DNA of 64,000 nt from Pleodorina starrii (Eukaryota > Chlorophyta > Chlorophyceae > Chlamydomonadales > Volvocaceae). The stretch lies in assembly GCA_030267565.1 (NCBI GenBank), contig BRXU01000011.1, forward strand, positions 3,090,501 through 3,154,500, in the 5' to 3' direction. This document shows, in pieces, positions 34,133 to 46,500 of the stretch. Position 1 is the stretch's first letter. Each line of letters opens with the position of its first letter. The notes under the pieces were generated by a model, which was not told the DNA's origin, ran no database searches, and saw nothing but the letters and a program-made list of their open reading frames with translations. The translations under genes were made by a program, and so were the position numbers.

Positions 34133-35862
34133 ATGCTCGCAAGGCAATCCGTCCAGCATGTGGCGCACCGCTCGTCGTGCGCTCGCCCACTGGCACCGAC
34201 GCGCAGCAGGCGCTTGAACTGCGCGGTGTCCTTGGTGGAGCCGCGGCCGTCCATTGATCCTCTTGCCAACAAGCAGCGCGCTGCCACCGCATCGCCGGGC
34301 AGCGTGTACACGGTGCGTGCAGTACAGTATCGGCACTTCAAGCGAGGCGAAATCACGACTGCCGCCGAGCATCGCTCGCTCCCAGGGGTTTCAGTATTAT
34401 CGCGACCTGAATTGGCGGATTCGTGTCACCAGCGTGTGTCGAAGTCTTCAGCGCTATCCGTAGCGGCGAGCAGTGTGTTCATGCTCCGCACCGGAACATT
34501 TGCGTATGTCGAATATTAAACGGTGTTTATGATTGTCTTCTGCTTCAGTCCTGTGCTTTTCTGGTTTTTATCTTCGGCTCTCCTCAGTCCATATGCTGCA
34601 AAGCTGGGGTCGTATTATGCAAGGACACTCCTTTATGTTGTTGGAATAACCTATGTCCACCCGAGCAGGTGTACTCGCCGGAGGAGGTTAACGGACTGCT
34701 CGCGGAGCATAAGGACCGCCTGGTCGTCGTCATGTGCAAGGTGGGCTTGGGGCGTGTGTGTTGGGGAAGGGATGACGGAACCGTTTCAGATTGAGGATGG
34801 AACAGAGTATAGAGTACAGATGACACCGCCGCGTGGACAAGCAATTGGTGCGAACAGCAGGCGGTGGAGGGAAGAGGCGGGGGGCGGGGCCGCCGGGCTC
34901 GGCAGCTGGGCTTGAAGCGCGCCCGCAGAAGGGCGGAGGCCCCTACCCGCCATGCCGTTGCCCTGCACTGGGCTTGCGGGCGTTTGTCTCTGTAGCCGCG
35001 GGCGTGGCATGGGCGGGGCTGTCTGCCGCGCTGCCGCTCCACATCGGGCCCCCTCCCACCGTTCCCCTCTCTTTCACCCTCCTCCCCCCCAACCCCTCAA
35101 CCCCCCCCACACACAAACACCCCCCCTCCACACGGACGGACGCTCCCACAGGCCTCCCACTGCAAGCCCTGCAAGACGTTTATGACCGTGTACCGCCGCA
35201 TGGCTGAGCTGCTGCCCGACAGTCTGCTGCTGGACATCATTGGGGACACCTCCGCGGACACCAAGAAGCTCATGGTGGAGTGGGTGAGTGGCGGGAGGGG
35301 GGGCGGGGGGGGGGTGAAGCACTGCTGCTGCTGCTGCACAGCGGACCTTGACCTGCCCTGACCGCAGTAGCGCACTACCGGCACCAGCACCAGCAGCACA
35401 CCGTGCCGCCGTTGCCCGTCCCCGAATGCACTCGTTCATGGGCTCCCGCCTATACGGTACGTGGATAACCCCCGAATGCGCTCGTGGCACTCCGTCGCAG
35501 CGCTCTGCTCCACGTCCGAACTGCTCCATGGTCGCACGGCACCGCGCCGCCCCCGCGTGCCGTCGCCCACAGTCGCGGCGGTATCCTTAGGGTTTATTCC
35601 TCTCCCCTCCCTCCGGCTACGGGCTCCGGCCTATCCGTGGATAACCCCACCACTACCACCTCCTCCCCCCCACACACCCACTCAGGGCGTCAAGTCCACG
35701 CCGACCTTCCGGATGTACCGCGGCGGCGAGTGCGTGGGCGTGGTGACTGGCGCCAAGGAGGCCAAGGTGCTGCCGGTGCTGACGGGCTGCCTGAGGGACA
35801 GCGAGCGCGGTAAGAGCCTGCAGCCGGAGGACCTGGAGGAGCCGGAGACGGACGACGAGTGA
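34133..35862 (+). CDS. Thioredoxin-like protein with atypical HCKPC site, probably plastid
   Basis: Four phase-0 exons (34133-34312, 34669-34740, 35152-35283 and 35686-35862) give 186 aa. Residues 1 to about 45 are rich in Arg, Ser and Ala with almost no acids (MLARQSVQHVAHRSSCARPL), consistent with a chloroplast transit peptide; mitochondrial targeting is also possible. The rest is a thioredoxin fold: strand VVVMCK, active site ASHCKPCK with C88 and C91, helix TFMTVYRRMAELL, then KSTPTF with the cis-Pro at 134, and a final FRMYRGGECVGVVTGA hairpin. The usual Trp before the first Cys is His87. Both cysteines are kept, so disulphide reductase or isomerase activity is plausible, but the target is unknown. 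The acidic tail (EDLEEPETDDE) is outside the fold. I could not place it in a named thioredoxin subgroup. Confidence 0.85.
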
Positions 35863-37297
35863 GGGGCTGTGACGTGAGTGGAGAGGAGCAGGAGAGGAGG
35901 GGAGAGGAGGGGATGGCAGGAGCGAGCGCACCGGCGGTTGGCTGGGGCTAAGGAGCCTTGCGGCGGGGGCGGTTCGGGCGGGGGAGTGGTGGCAGGAGGG
36001 TTGCAAGTTTGCGGTGTTGAAGCGCGCCTGGACCTGGCCGGCCTGGACGGGTCGGGTCGGGGCGTATACTGAGTGTGAGGCAACGTAGCGCGCCCGGCAG
36101 GGCACTGCGAGCGAGCGTTGGGTGGCGTTGCGCGCGAGCGTGACACCGCTGGGCCGGCTGGGGAGAGTAGTGCGAAGGGGAGTCGTCGCGCGATGCGATC
36201 CACCCTTGGCACCCAACCATTGGCCCTCTGGAGAGAGATGACGGAAACAACGGAAGTGACAAGATGTGGGTACGGGAGAGACCCCGGGATACAAGCAAGC
36301 GAGACGGGGCGGTACATGCGTGCATTCGGTACTTGTGCAGTGCGGGAGCGGTTTTGATCACATGCGGTTGCTGCTGGTGATGATGAGGATGAGGTTGCTG
36401 CTGTGGAGGTGCTCCGTGAAACTGGACCCTACCCCCCATGTGTGTGCGGGGCATCGAGACTTGTTTGGCGCCCTGTCTCCCCCGCCATTATCGGCGGTGA
36501 CAATAACGACAGGCGCCCATTTTTCGGCATACGGCGCCGTTTGCGTGTTTCTTGGACCCCGGGGGACACACACCCTTCGGGCGGCGCCCAATAAAGTACG
36601 GTCGTAACCAAAGCGGCACTATTACGTTCCCAGGTCATATTCCCGTGCAACCGTCGGTCGGGCGGTGCACTGATGCCCGGGGGAGTGAGGCCCCCTCTTT
36701 GCTCGACCAACCGACCAGCTCAATCAGGGTGGGGGGTTGGGAGCTGTGGACGTGTCGTACTGCGCTGGCGACGGTGGTGGGCCTCCCCTCGGCCTCAAAA
36801 TCGGTCGGCGGCCAGCGGTCTGCCTGATGAAGCGGTCCCGATTTGATTCGAGTCGACCCGAGTCTGGGGGCTGTCGAGTCTTCAATTGTAACCCGGAGCC
36901 ACCATCACCATCACCCCCCGGCCTCTACGTGGATATACCCCCCCTCCCCCCCCCCCCACACACACAATCACACATACATGACACACGTGGACAGATGAAG
37001 CCCGCCAACGTTGCGGTGGCCCCTCACCGCCCGCCCAACCGGCACACGCCACCCGCCTGCCTGCCTGCCCAGGCCAGCCCACGACGCACCGCCATACCCA
37101 CTAGCCACCCCAGACCCCACGCATCGCGCCACCCCACATTAATCACGCACCACCCCATCGCCCAACACGCGCGTGTTTTCGGTTGGTTCACACCCCATGC
37201 ATGTACGACACACCATGCCTTATATGAATGCAGGGTTGCAGGCATGTACGCTCGAATACGACTTTCAAGTGCGCTGTGCTGCCAGCTAGCGGTGTGT
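35863..37297. other. 3' flanks of two convergent genes
   Basis: Convergent interval between the thioredoxin-like gene (+) and the PAN-cyclophilin gene (-). No coding exon is supported. A TGTAA lies at 36887. An AATAAA at about 36590 is probably chance, since green algae rarely use it. Confidence 0.5.
36887..36891 (+). terminator. TGTAA polyadenylation signal, thioredoxin-like gene
   Basis: TGTAA about 1.0 kb after the stop codon, the first clear plus-strand candidate found. Confidence 0.4.
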
Positions 37298-39843
37298 CTA
37301 GGTGGACAGGGATATTGTGAAGTACAGCTCCTCTGCGAGCATAGACAGCTCCTCGGGCTTCTGCTTGGCACGAAGGGGTCGCTTGGAGATGGCCTTTGAC
37401 AGCGTGAGGTCCTCCACCTGGGGGTGGGGGTGGGGAGAGGGGGGGAGGTTTGAAGGGGTGGGTGGGTGTGGGAGGTAGAGAAAACAGTCAAGAAAAGCCG
37501 GTTGAGCGGTTTTGGGTTTTGGGGTGGGGATAGAAAGAAAGACGAAACCGCAGCGGTTGATTGGCAGATGGTGCAGCTTGAGCGGGGCGGGGATAGTAAG
37601 GTAATGAGCCTCATTACTACGGGTTGACCCGGCGCTGCGGCGGCCCACCCAGTCACCCCACCCCCAACCCACCTTGCCCCAGCACAGCGCATCGCCCCAG
37701 TCCGATTCGAAGAAGTTGATAAAGAAGTGGGCCGAGCCTGGGGGCATGTGTAGCACGGCGCGGCGGGCGTTCACCGCGACCTCAATTGGCTTCAGCTGGA
37801 TTACCGACAACTGTACCGGAATCAGAGTTAGGACGCGCTGATGAAATCGGATATGTTGCGGCACCAGGCTGGAACCAAATCTTTTGCAGTACCACGTTGT
37901 GTACAGTCGTGGGCCCGCTGAGGGTTCAGGGCCACCACACCCTCACCCACACACGGGCAGAGCATGTGCGTGCTTCCCTTCACGTGCCTCCCTTCACGTG
38001 CTTCCCTTTTCGTGCCTCCCTTCAATCGAGCATCTCTGTCTGCTGGAGATCAGCCGTAATGCCCGCTGTGCTCCTGGCCGCCTAACCTAGACCGGCAACC
38101 CACCTCCGAAGCCCGCCCTGCACACGTAGCCCGGCGGGATTTTCTTCATGGGGGCCGAGTTGGGGACCGTGTTGGGCGTGCCTATGTAGCCACCTGCGCC
38201 AGGGCCAAGGTCAGGATCAGGGTCAAGGTCAGGCGGCACCGAGGTGGTGGACAGGTGCAGGTATGCTATTGGCCAACCTCCATCACGAGACCTCTTCTTC
38301 AGCAGCAGGCCGCCGGTAACGAGTCCGGCAGCAGCAGCAACACTATCAAGGAAGGATCCGGATTGGGGACGCCCACCCACAGCCCCACCCCCGCCGCGTC
38401 ACCACCTGGCGCCCCCACCGCCGCCGGTTACCCGCATAGGCCCTGGACCTATTCTTACGGCACTGAAGAACAGCTCCACCCACCAGACCACCCACCCACC
38501 GGTTCGCCCACTTCCGTCCGCTGCGGTATCTGCTTTCTAAGATCCTAACCCTCTAACCCTCCCACCCTCCCACCCCCCCACCCACCCGGCGTCAGGATGA
38601 TGCCCTGTATCCCAAAGTCCTCTGCGCGGTACAACTTGCAGCCGCCGCAGCTGCCCCCCGTGGCGCTCATCATCGTCAGCACCTCCCGCCGCAGCTCCCG
38701 CACCACATCGGGCGCATACTGAGGCAGCAGCGTGATCACCAGGTCGCCCACCGGCGTGTGCAACGTCAGCTTGCCGTACTTGCCGTACGCGCCCGCCAGC
38801 GCGACGTCGTCGAACACGTGCCCCGACGTCCACATGACGGTGCCGGTGGGCCGCGGCGCGTCGGCGGGCGGCAGCGGCTCCAGGTGCTTGAGCCAGCACT
38901 CGCCCAAGCGCGCGCCGCAGCGCTCCGCGTCGCCGCAGAAGACCCAGGTGTTGCAGGTGGTGCTGTTGGGGCCATGATCCAGGCCGCCGCGAGCCGCCGT
39001 GGCGCGGTGCGCGTGGCAGGCCGCGCAACACTCGGCCACACTGTGAACGTGCGGGCCGGGCCGTGTCGTGACATGTCGTGTCACAGGGAGTCATGTAGGC
39101 GTGCATTTACGTATGTTAGCATGGATGCATGCCGGTCCGGTGCGCAGGCAGCGCGGGCAGGGGCGGGTGGGTGGGTGGGTGGGTGAGAGGAAGTGGCGAG
39201 AGTGCAGAATTTGCCCGGAGGCTCCCCAATTGGCGACGGGCCCCGGCCCGCCACGTGCTTGTCCGGCCGGGCCGTGCTGTTCAAGGCAGTTGCACGTGCA
39301 CGTACGCTTGTTTTCCGGATTTCAGTGGTAGCTGAAGCTGAGCAGAAAGGGAGCTGCGGCGTCCGCCCAATTAGGCACGGCTGGCGGCCGTAGCCCGCGC
39401 GGCGGGGTTGTACCCGGGCCCCGCAACCGACCCCAGGGCCCTTCATCCCATTTCAAGCCTCAGCGGCGCAGCTCTCACCTATCCGTCTTATGGCTGTCGC
39501 CCCAGACAAGAGGCGCTCCCCAGAACTCCTGGTTGTATGCGACGTTGCACTGGAGACCTGCAATTGCGAGCGCCTTAAGCGTCGCATCCGCGGCAGGCGC
39601 CTCCGACTTTTTCGCTTGCTGCGCCTGCTCCAGATCCATCAGCTTAACAACGTGGTCCGCGACGTGGCCTATCCCAGGGTCGGCCGTGTGGATTTCCCAG
39701 CCGCGAAGAAGAGAAATCAGGCTCGGCAAATCGGACAGCTGGCCCGGCGTCGGATAAAATTTACATGTTGTTTTATGAACAATCATTAATGACATTCCAG
39801 CGCACAGGGCCGCTAAGCCAGTAAGTACCGCTCTGAGTCGCAT
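37298..39843 (-). CDS. Membrane-anchored PAN/Apple-domain protein with cyclophilin-like C-terminus
   Basis: Five exons give 381 aa: 39843-39479, 39040-38586, 38193-38126, 37810-37673 and 37417-37298. The N-terminus MRLRAVLTGLAALCAGMSLM is a signal peptide or signal anchor. Residues 100-165 form a PAN/Apple-like module: GLQCNVAYNQEFWG, a Cys-rich SVAECCAACHAH, then CNTWVFCGDAERCG and GECWLKH, with cysteine spacing typical of disulphide-rich extracellular modules. From about 195, YGKYGKLTLHTPVGDLVITL starts a cyclophilin-type beta-barrel, continuing through YRAEDFGIQG and, in exon 4, GSAHFFINF...DWGDALCWGKV. Classical cyclophilin catalytic residues are not obvious, so isomerase activity is doubtful. 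The exon 3 donor at 38126 was chosen because the alternative at 38104 breaks frame. The protein probably lies in the secretory pathway or on the cell surface. Confidence 0.7.
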
Positions 39844-41055
39844 CGTGTGCAACAGCCGGAAAACCTCAAGCACAGCGCCCAGCGCGTGAGCAGGATGTGT
39901 GAAAGAAATATAACCACAGTTCAGAGACGGGTGTGCCATCACAGTTGACCCACGACCAGCCGAACCACGGTTACGGATCCTACCGTGCCGCTGCAACCAC
40001 CAACCGCTCGCGCCGAGCTGTCAGATCAACTGGACGGAAGCCCGCAGCAAAACATGCAGCTTTCACAGATGATAGAATCGTATTAATTGATAGGGGGCGC
40101 ATTCCTTGACCTGGGCGTCTGCGGTTGGTTGCAGCTTGGTAGTCAACAGGACACAGCACGAAGCACGCTTCAGTTGAGGCACCCTTCCTCCCGGTAATTC
40201 TGCGTCTGCAAAAAGGGGAGGTAGGTTGCCGCGAAGTATGCTCCTCAGGTAGGACAGGTCAGGACAGGTACCACGACAGCACCAAACGGCTGGCCCCCCA
40301 GAGCAGGGGGCCAAACGGGTCCCGGCGAAAGAGCGCCGGCGGACGGTGGATCGAGGCTTTCTGTAATCCCAGCCATGCGGCGCCTTATCGGGGAGGCGTG
40401 TGCCTCACGCATCACGCTCAGCAGGAAGGGCCAAACGGCGTCAGCGGGAGCTTTGAGTGCGGTGGGAGCAGCAGCAAAGGCGGAGGAATAAGTGTTTTAA
40501 GAGTGGCGGTGCTTTGGGGGGCCGGGCTGCCTACGCGGCGCAGCAGGAACAGTTGAGTTCTACATGCCGATACCGAGCACCTCTGGCACCTGTGGTACCG
40601 TAAGCCCACAAAGCCTTTCCTGCCTCTTCCGGCGTCGATCCCGGCCCTGGCGGGTGACGACCTCGCCCCAGTGAGCCATCCATTTCTCAAGACCGATATG
40701 TTCTTCATACAGCGACCATCCGCCAAGTTCCCACAAGGCTTTCCGCCAGTGTCTATGGGGGCGTGGCGCATGCTGGCTCGCCTCACCGTGCGGGTACCGC
40801 AAAGTACGCCGCCGCCCTTGTTCCGCCGACTGGCGCGAAATTCAAACACTGTAAAGGAACGGACGGCGCATGTGACAGCTGACAGGCATTGGGTGTTTGG
40901 ATCACTGCATTCCGGCCAGCGCCAAAACCTCCGCCTGTGTCCCCAGCGATGCGGCAGCACCGCAGCAACCACGTAAGACGTAGCCGCACTGTTTACAGGA
41001 GGGGCCGTCCCACTCCAGCCAGGTCCGCTCGCAGTGCTGTCGCAGCGGACTTTGA
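39844..41055. other. Intergenic, promoter of the PAN-cyclophilin gene; no other supported gene
   Basis: About 1.2 kb upstream of the PAN-cyclophilin start and adjoining the minisatellite. Small open frames on both strands show no recognisable motif. Confidence 0.4.
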
Positions 41056-42810
41056 CTGGGCCGTGGGGCTGACCCATGGGGCTGGGCCGTGGGGCTGGGC
41101 CATGGGGCTGACCTGTGGGGCTGGGCCATGGGGCTGGGCCATGGGGCTGACCCATGGGGCTGACCCGTGGGGCTGCGTCGTGGGCTTGACCCGTGCGGCT
41201 GGGCCATGAGGCTAGGCCGTAGGGCTGGGCCGTAGGGCTGGGCCATGGGGCTGACCCGTGGGGCTGTGCAGTGGGGCTGACCCATGGGGCTGACCCGTAG
41301 GGCTGACCCGTGGGGCTGACCCGTGGGGCTGACCCATGGGGCTGGGCCGTGGGGCTGACCCGTGGGGCTGACCCGTAGGGCTGACCCGTGGGGCTGACCC
41401 GTGGGGCTGACCCATGGGGCTGGGCCGTGGGGCTGACCCGTGGGGCTGGGCCATGGGGCTGGGCCGTGGGGCTGACCCGTGGGGCTGGGCCATGGGGCTG
41501 GGCCGTGGGGCTGACCCGTAGGGCTGGGCCGTGGGGCTGACCCGTGGGGCTGACCCGTGGGGCTGACCCGTGGGGCTGACCCGTAGGGCTGGGCCGTGGG
41601 GCTGACCCATGGGGATGGGCCATGGGGCTGACCCGTGGGGCTGACCCGTGGGGCTGACCCGTGGGGCTGACCCGTGGGGCTGGGCCATGGGGCTGGGCCG
41701 TGGGGCTGACCCGTGGGGCTGGGCCATGGGGCTGGGCCGTGGGGCTGACCCGTAGGGCTGGGCCGTGGGGCTGACCCGTGGGGCTGACCCGTGGGGCTGA
41801 CCCGTAGGGCTGGGCCGTGGGGCTGACCCATGGGGATGGGCCATGGGGCTGACCCGTGGGGCTGACCCGTGGGGCTGACCCGTGGGGCTGGGCCGTGGGG
41901 CTGACCCGTGGGGCAGGGCCGTGGGCCTGACCCGTAGGGCTGGGCCGTGGGCCTGACCCGTGGGGCCGGGCCATGGGGCTGGGCCGTGGGGCTGACCCAT
42001 GGGGCTGGGCCGTGGGGCTGGGCCGTGGGGCTGACCCGTGGGGCTGACCCGTAGGGCTGGGCCATGGGGCTGACCCGTGGGGCTTGACCCGTGGGGCTGC
42101 GTCGTGGGCTTGACCCGTGCGGCTGGGCCATGAGGCTAGGCCGTGGGGCTGGACCATGGAGCTGACCCGTGGGGCTGGGCCGTGGGGCTGACCCGTAGGG
42201 CTATGCCGTGGGGCAGGGCCGTGGGGCTGGGCCGTGGGCCTGACCCATGGGGCTGAACCATGAGGCTGGGCCGTGGGGCTGACCCGTGGGGCTGGGCCGT
42301 GGGGCTGACCCGTAGGGCTGGACAATGGGGCTGACCCGAGGGGCTGGGCCGTGGGGCTGACCCGTAGGGCTGGACAATGGGGCTGACCCATGGGGCTGGG
42401 CCATGGGGCTGACCCGTGGGGCTGGGCCGTGGGGCTGACCCATGGGGCTGAACCATGAGGCTGGGCCGTGGGGCTGACCCGTCGGGCTGACCCATGGGGT
42501 GGGCCGTGGGGCTGACCCGTAGGGCTGGGCCGTGGGGCTGACCCGTGGGGCTGACCCGTAGGGCTGGGCCGTGGGGCTGACCCGTAGGGCTGGGCCGTGG
42601 GGCTGACCCGTAGGGCTGGGCCATGGGGCTGGGCCGTGGGGCTGACCCGTAGGGCTGGGCCGTGGGGCTGACCCGTGGGGCTGGGCCGTGTGGCTGGGCC
42701 GTAGGGCCGACCCATGGCGCTGACCCGTGGGGCTGGGCCGTGGGGCTGACCCGTGGGGCTTACCCGTGGGGCCAACCCATGGGTCTGACCCACATGGCTG
42801 GGCCCATATG
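41056..42810. repeat. 13-bp minisatellite, about 135 units, with higher-order structure
   Basis: Two main 13-bp unit types alternate: GGGGCTGACCCGT and GGGGCTGGGCCGT, with A/G variation before the final T and GTAGGG variants. A marker variant (GGGGATGGGCCAT) occurs at 41611 and again at 41832, 221 bp apart, which is 17 units. Another rare variant block (GGGGCTGCGTCGTGGGCTTG) recurs near 41170 and 42095. Because 13 is not a multiple of 3 and the unit lacks minus-strand stop codons, long open frames run through the array in all three minus-strand frames; they are not genes. Confidence 0.95.
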
Positions 42811-42838
42811 CTGAGGCGCCCGACCACCCACCCCACCC

Positions 42839-42850
42839 TTACAGCTTACA
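42839..42850 (-). terminator. Paired TGTAA polyadenylation signals, CEP95-like
   Basis: TTACA at 42839-42843 and 42846-42850 (TGTAA on the minus strand), about 700 nt past the CEP95-like stop codon and just short of the minisatellite edge. Confidence 0.5.
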
Positions 42851-43174
42851 CCACCCGCCGCCAACAACGCCGCCGTCATCGGCCCCGACGAGCGGTTGCC
42901 GTGGGGCCCGCAATGCACGCGCGCACAAACCCACCACGCCGGCAAAGCACCCTAGTGTTTCTGACGGCGGGGACATACCGCGCCCACGAGCGCATTACCT
43001 TGTCGCGCGCAAGCGGGGAGCCCTTCCACTGACGATGCATCGCCAACATGTCACGTACTTCCCGGCAAGCATCGCTCGGCCCACCCAGTTTTTTTCCTTT
43101 TGCTGTTCAGTTCATTTTCTCAAGCCCCCATAATATACATGCGTGCATCACCGAACCCAATGCATCTTACCTTG

Positions 43175-43176
<2 letters not shown>

Positions 43177-43212
<36 letters not shown>
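43177..43212. repeat. (AC)18 microsatellite
   Basis: An uninterrupted AC dinucleotide run in the predicted 3'UTR of the CEP95-like gene (GT repeat in its mRNA). Confidence 0.95.
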
Positions 43213-43214
<2 letters not shown>

Positions 43215-43551
43215 CATTACGCTAGGCACGCCCAGGGTTGGGCCGCAGCCCATCACCACCCAGCCCTCTGCGGGCCGTTGCCTCTCACCAATGCCACCAT
43301 TATGACCATTACGCGCCGCCGCCATTGCAGCCATGACCACAAGGCGACGCGTGGCTGCAGCACTCTGGACGACCGCCCTCTCCGCTGCGAGCGCGAAGCG
43401 AGCTCTAGGCTCACCCCCCACCACCACCACAGCCCGTGGGCCCCGGCCTATACGTGGATACCCACCACAGCCCGTGCGCGCGTGAGAGAGAGAACGAGGC
43501 AGCTCGCAGGAGCCTGAGTTAGGCATCCTCAGGTCATCCCCCAGGGCCAGC

Positions 43552-46500
43552 TCAGGCAGGCAGGCCCAGCAGGCGCCTGACCTGCCCCACCAGCGCCCGC
43601 CGCGCCCGCGGCTGCGTGGCGATGCTGCGCCGCGTCGCCGCGGCGGCGTCCTCTCGCGCCACGCGGCCCAGCAGCTCCTGCACCCGGTCGGCCACCACCC
43701 CCGCCGCCAGCGCGTTGAAGTGGCGATGCGCTTGGTGGGCCTCCCGGTCGGAGGCCACGCGCTGCTGCCGCTCCGAAACCAGCATCCGCTCCAGCAGCTC
43801 AAACACCTCCAGGTAGTCCTGCTCCGCCTTGCTGCGGGGGTGGGAGGATGACGTAGGGGGCAATTGGGAAGATACCGCAGCGGATGACGTGGTGCGGGGG
43901 CGCCGTGGGGGGTGTGGGGTGTTGGACGGGTTTCGGTTTTGACACAAACAACATAGGGGGCGGTTAGAGGGGAACCGAAGGGAAGTAGCCGCGTGCCGTG
44001 GGGATGCGTGGGGAGGCCATGGGCTCGCAATAGAGGGCCAGCAGGAGCCCGGGCGAAGAGAGTCGCGGGATGCCGGGAGCAGCAGCGGTGGGCAGCAGCG
44101 GGAGCAGCAGCGGTGGCACTGTACGTTAGCACGGTCGTGCCAGTCGCCGCTGGGCGAGCCCCACGCCAGGCCAACCCTAAAACCCTTCCCGGCCAACCCA
44201 CCGCATAGCGCGCTTGTAGGTGGGGAAGGCGGCGGTCGCGTCGGCGCGCGCGTCCCGCCTCGCCGTCAGCAGCACCTCCTTCTCCGCCTCCACCACCTCC
44301 AGGAACACGTCCCGCAGCGTCACCTCCGCCGCCAGCGCCCGGCGCATCGCCGCGCCGCGCTGACTGGCCGACCACTCGGAGGCCACCCGCTGCAGCCGCA
44401 CCTGCTCCACGCGCTTCTCGTACTCCTGCAGACGGAAGAAAGCGGGGCACGGGAAGGAGGGAGAGGGCAGAGTTAAGCGTGTCAGTCCAAGAACAGGAAG
44501 GCATTCGGGGCGCGGAAAGTGCTCGGGCTGTGTGCTTGCAGTGCTGCAGTCAGTCCGGTGGGCAGGCAGGGGCAGGCAGGCGGTCGCCATGGCGAGAGGG
44601 AAGCGGTGTGCTGCCGGCGCCCCTGCCCCCCCTCAACAGCGGAAGCGGGCCGGCAAGGGCCTCCGACGCACCCGGCCCTGCTCGCGCAGCCGCTCTGATG
44701 TAGTCCGCAGCGCCGACTCGCGCCGCGCCCGCGCGCTGCTGAGCCGCTCCACCAGCGCCCGCCGCCGCGCGTGGCGAACCAGGTCGTCGGTCACCGCCAT
44801 GGACTGTACGGCGGTGCGCGCCGCGTGCTGCTTGGGGTCCTCCGTCAGGAGACTGGAGCGGGTGGACGGCCGGCAGGGCCAGGCGGCGGCGGCCGCGCGG
44901 GCGGACAGGCGGGCAGGAGGCGGGGGCAGGTGAGTCCAGCGCCGCTTCCGGGGCACCGGGGCTGAGTGGGGGCCAAGCGGCGGCGGCGCGCCATGTGTGT
45001 GTGTGCTGGCTGCCCCTGCTGCGCACCACCCAGTCCAGTCCAGGGTATACGCGGACGACGTTCATGATCCCACTACCTCCCTCACTACCTCCCGCCCTCT
45101 GTCCCTAGCTTCCTCCCTGCCTTCTCATCGCAGGCCCTCCCAGGCCCTTTTGTTCCCGAGAGAGCGAGGGCCATATTCAGCAGCGGGTCACTGAGCCGGC
45201 ACCCCGCGCTGCAGGCGGGCACCGGTGCACGCGCCGTGAGGGGCTAACCAGCCCTGCCCGGCATTGCTCCCGGCCAGTAACACCCGCAGTCCAATACTGC
45301 CGCATCTCCGCACCTCCCACCCGCCCTCACCCTCGCACCCGCATCCCACCTGAACAAGTACCGCAGCTTCCCCTCCAGCTCGGGGTTGAGCTGCAGGGCC
45401 GAGGCCGGCCCGTAGGGTTGCTGGAGCAGGCTCGCCAGCGCATCCGCGCCGCCCTCCTGGGCCCCGCCCGCCGCCGCCGCCGTGCGCTGCACCAGCTTCC
45501 GCCCCCGCGCCGCCGCCTCTGCCGCAGCCGCCACCGGCGCCGCGCCCTCTCGCAGCGCCCGCACAAGCTCCTCGTGCGCATCACCGCCGCCGCCGCCAGG
45601 TCCCCCGCCTCCGACCCGGACCGACCACTGGCGGCGGCCGCGGCGCGTCGGCGCCGCGGGCTCCCCATCCTCCCACCGCTGCGCGGCGCCTCTGCCTCCC
45701 GCCGCTGCATCCGACCCCGCGCCCACCGCTGTCGTCGGCCTCCGGCGGATGCCGCCTCGCGAATGTCCACCTCCGGATGCGGATGCGGACGCGGAGGAGG
45801 AGAAGAGCCCCCGAGAGGCGTCCGAGAGCGAGCCCGGCCCCGAAAACGGCCCCGTTCGGGGCAGGGGCCGGGCTCCAGGTTGGGTTGAAGCACTCGTGGG
45901 CCGCATGCCCATGCTCCAGCTGGTGGTCGTGGTCGTGGGGCTGGTGGTTGTGGGGCTGGTGACGCTGGCGGCTCCGTCGGCTGCCTGCAGCACCCGCTTC
46001 GCCCGGCGCAGGAAGGAGGTGTGCTGCTGCGACCGGCCACCGGACTGACGTGACCCCTCCGGCCGCGGCGCGGCGGCGCGCGCTGCGCGCCGCACCGGCT
46101 CGTACGCTGGCGGCCCGCCGCCGCCGCCGCGCACAATCCCGCTGCCACCACCGACGCCGGCCCTCTGGATGCCGCTGGCGCCGTCGGTGCTGCTGGGCGG
46201 GCGCTGCGTCTGCTGCTGCTTGCGGCGGCGGCCGGGCTGCGTCTGCTGTTCATGATATTGCTGCTGCTGCTTGCGCGCGCGGCGCCGGTCCCTCGCCGCC
46301 GCGCGCTCCGCCTCCTCCTCGGCCTCCTGCTCCCCGTCGTTATAGTAAAAGTCCTCGTGCTCCCGACCCAGGCCGCGCAACGTCGCCTCCGCATGCGACA
46401 GCGCGCGCTCTAGCAACGTGGACGTGCCCGCGCTGTACGAGGACGGCGACGCGCTCGCGCCGCGGGCGGCAGCGGCGGCGGCTGGATCGTGGTAGGGTTG

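Noticed and set aside
36590..36595. AATAAA as a poly(A) signal
   Set aside because: Green algae of this type use TGTAA, and the motif is far from any matching gene end in the right orientation.
40418..42793. Minus-strand open frame of 791 codons and four others through the same stretch
   Set aside because: They are the 13-bp minisatellite read in each frame; a stop-free 13-mer keeps every frame open, and the peptide is a 13-residue repeat with no domain.
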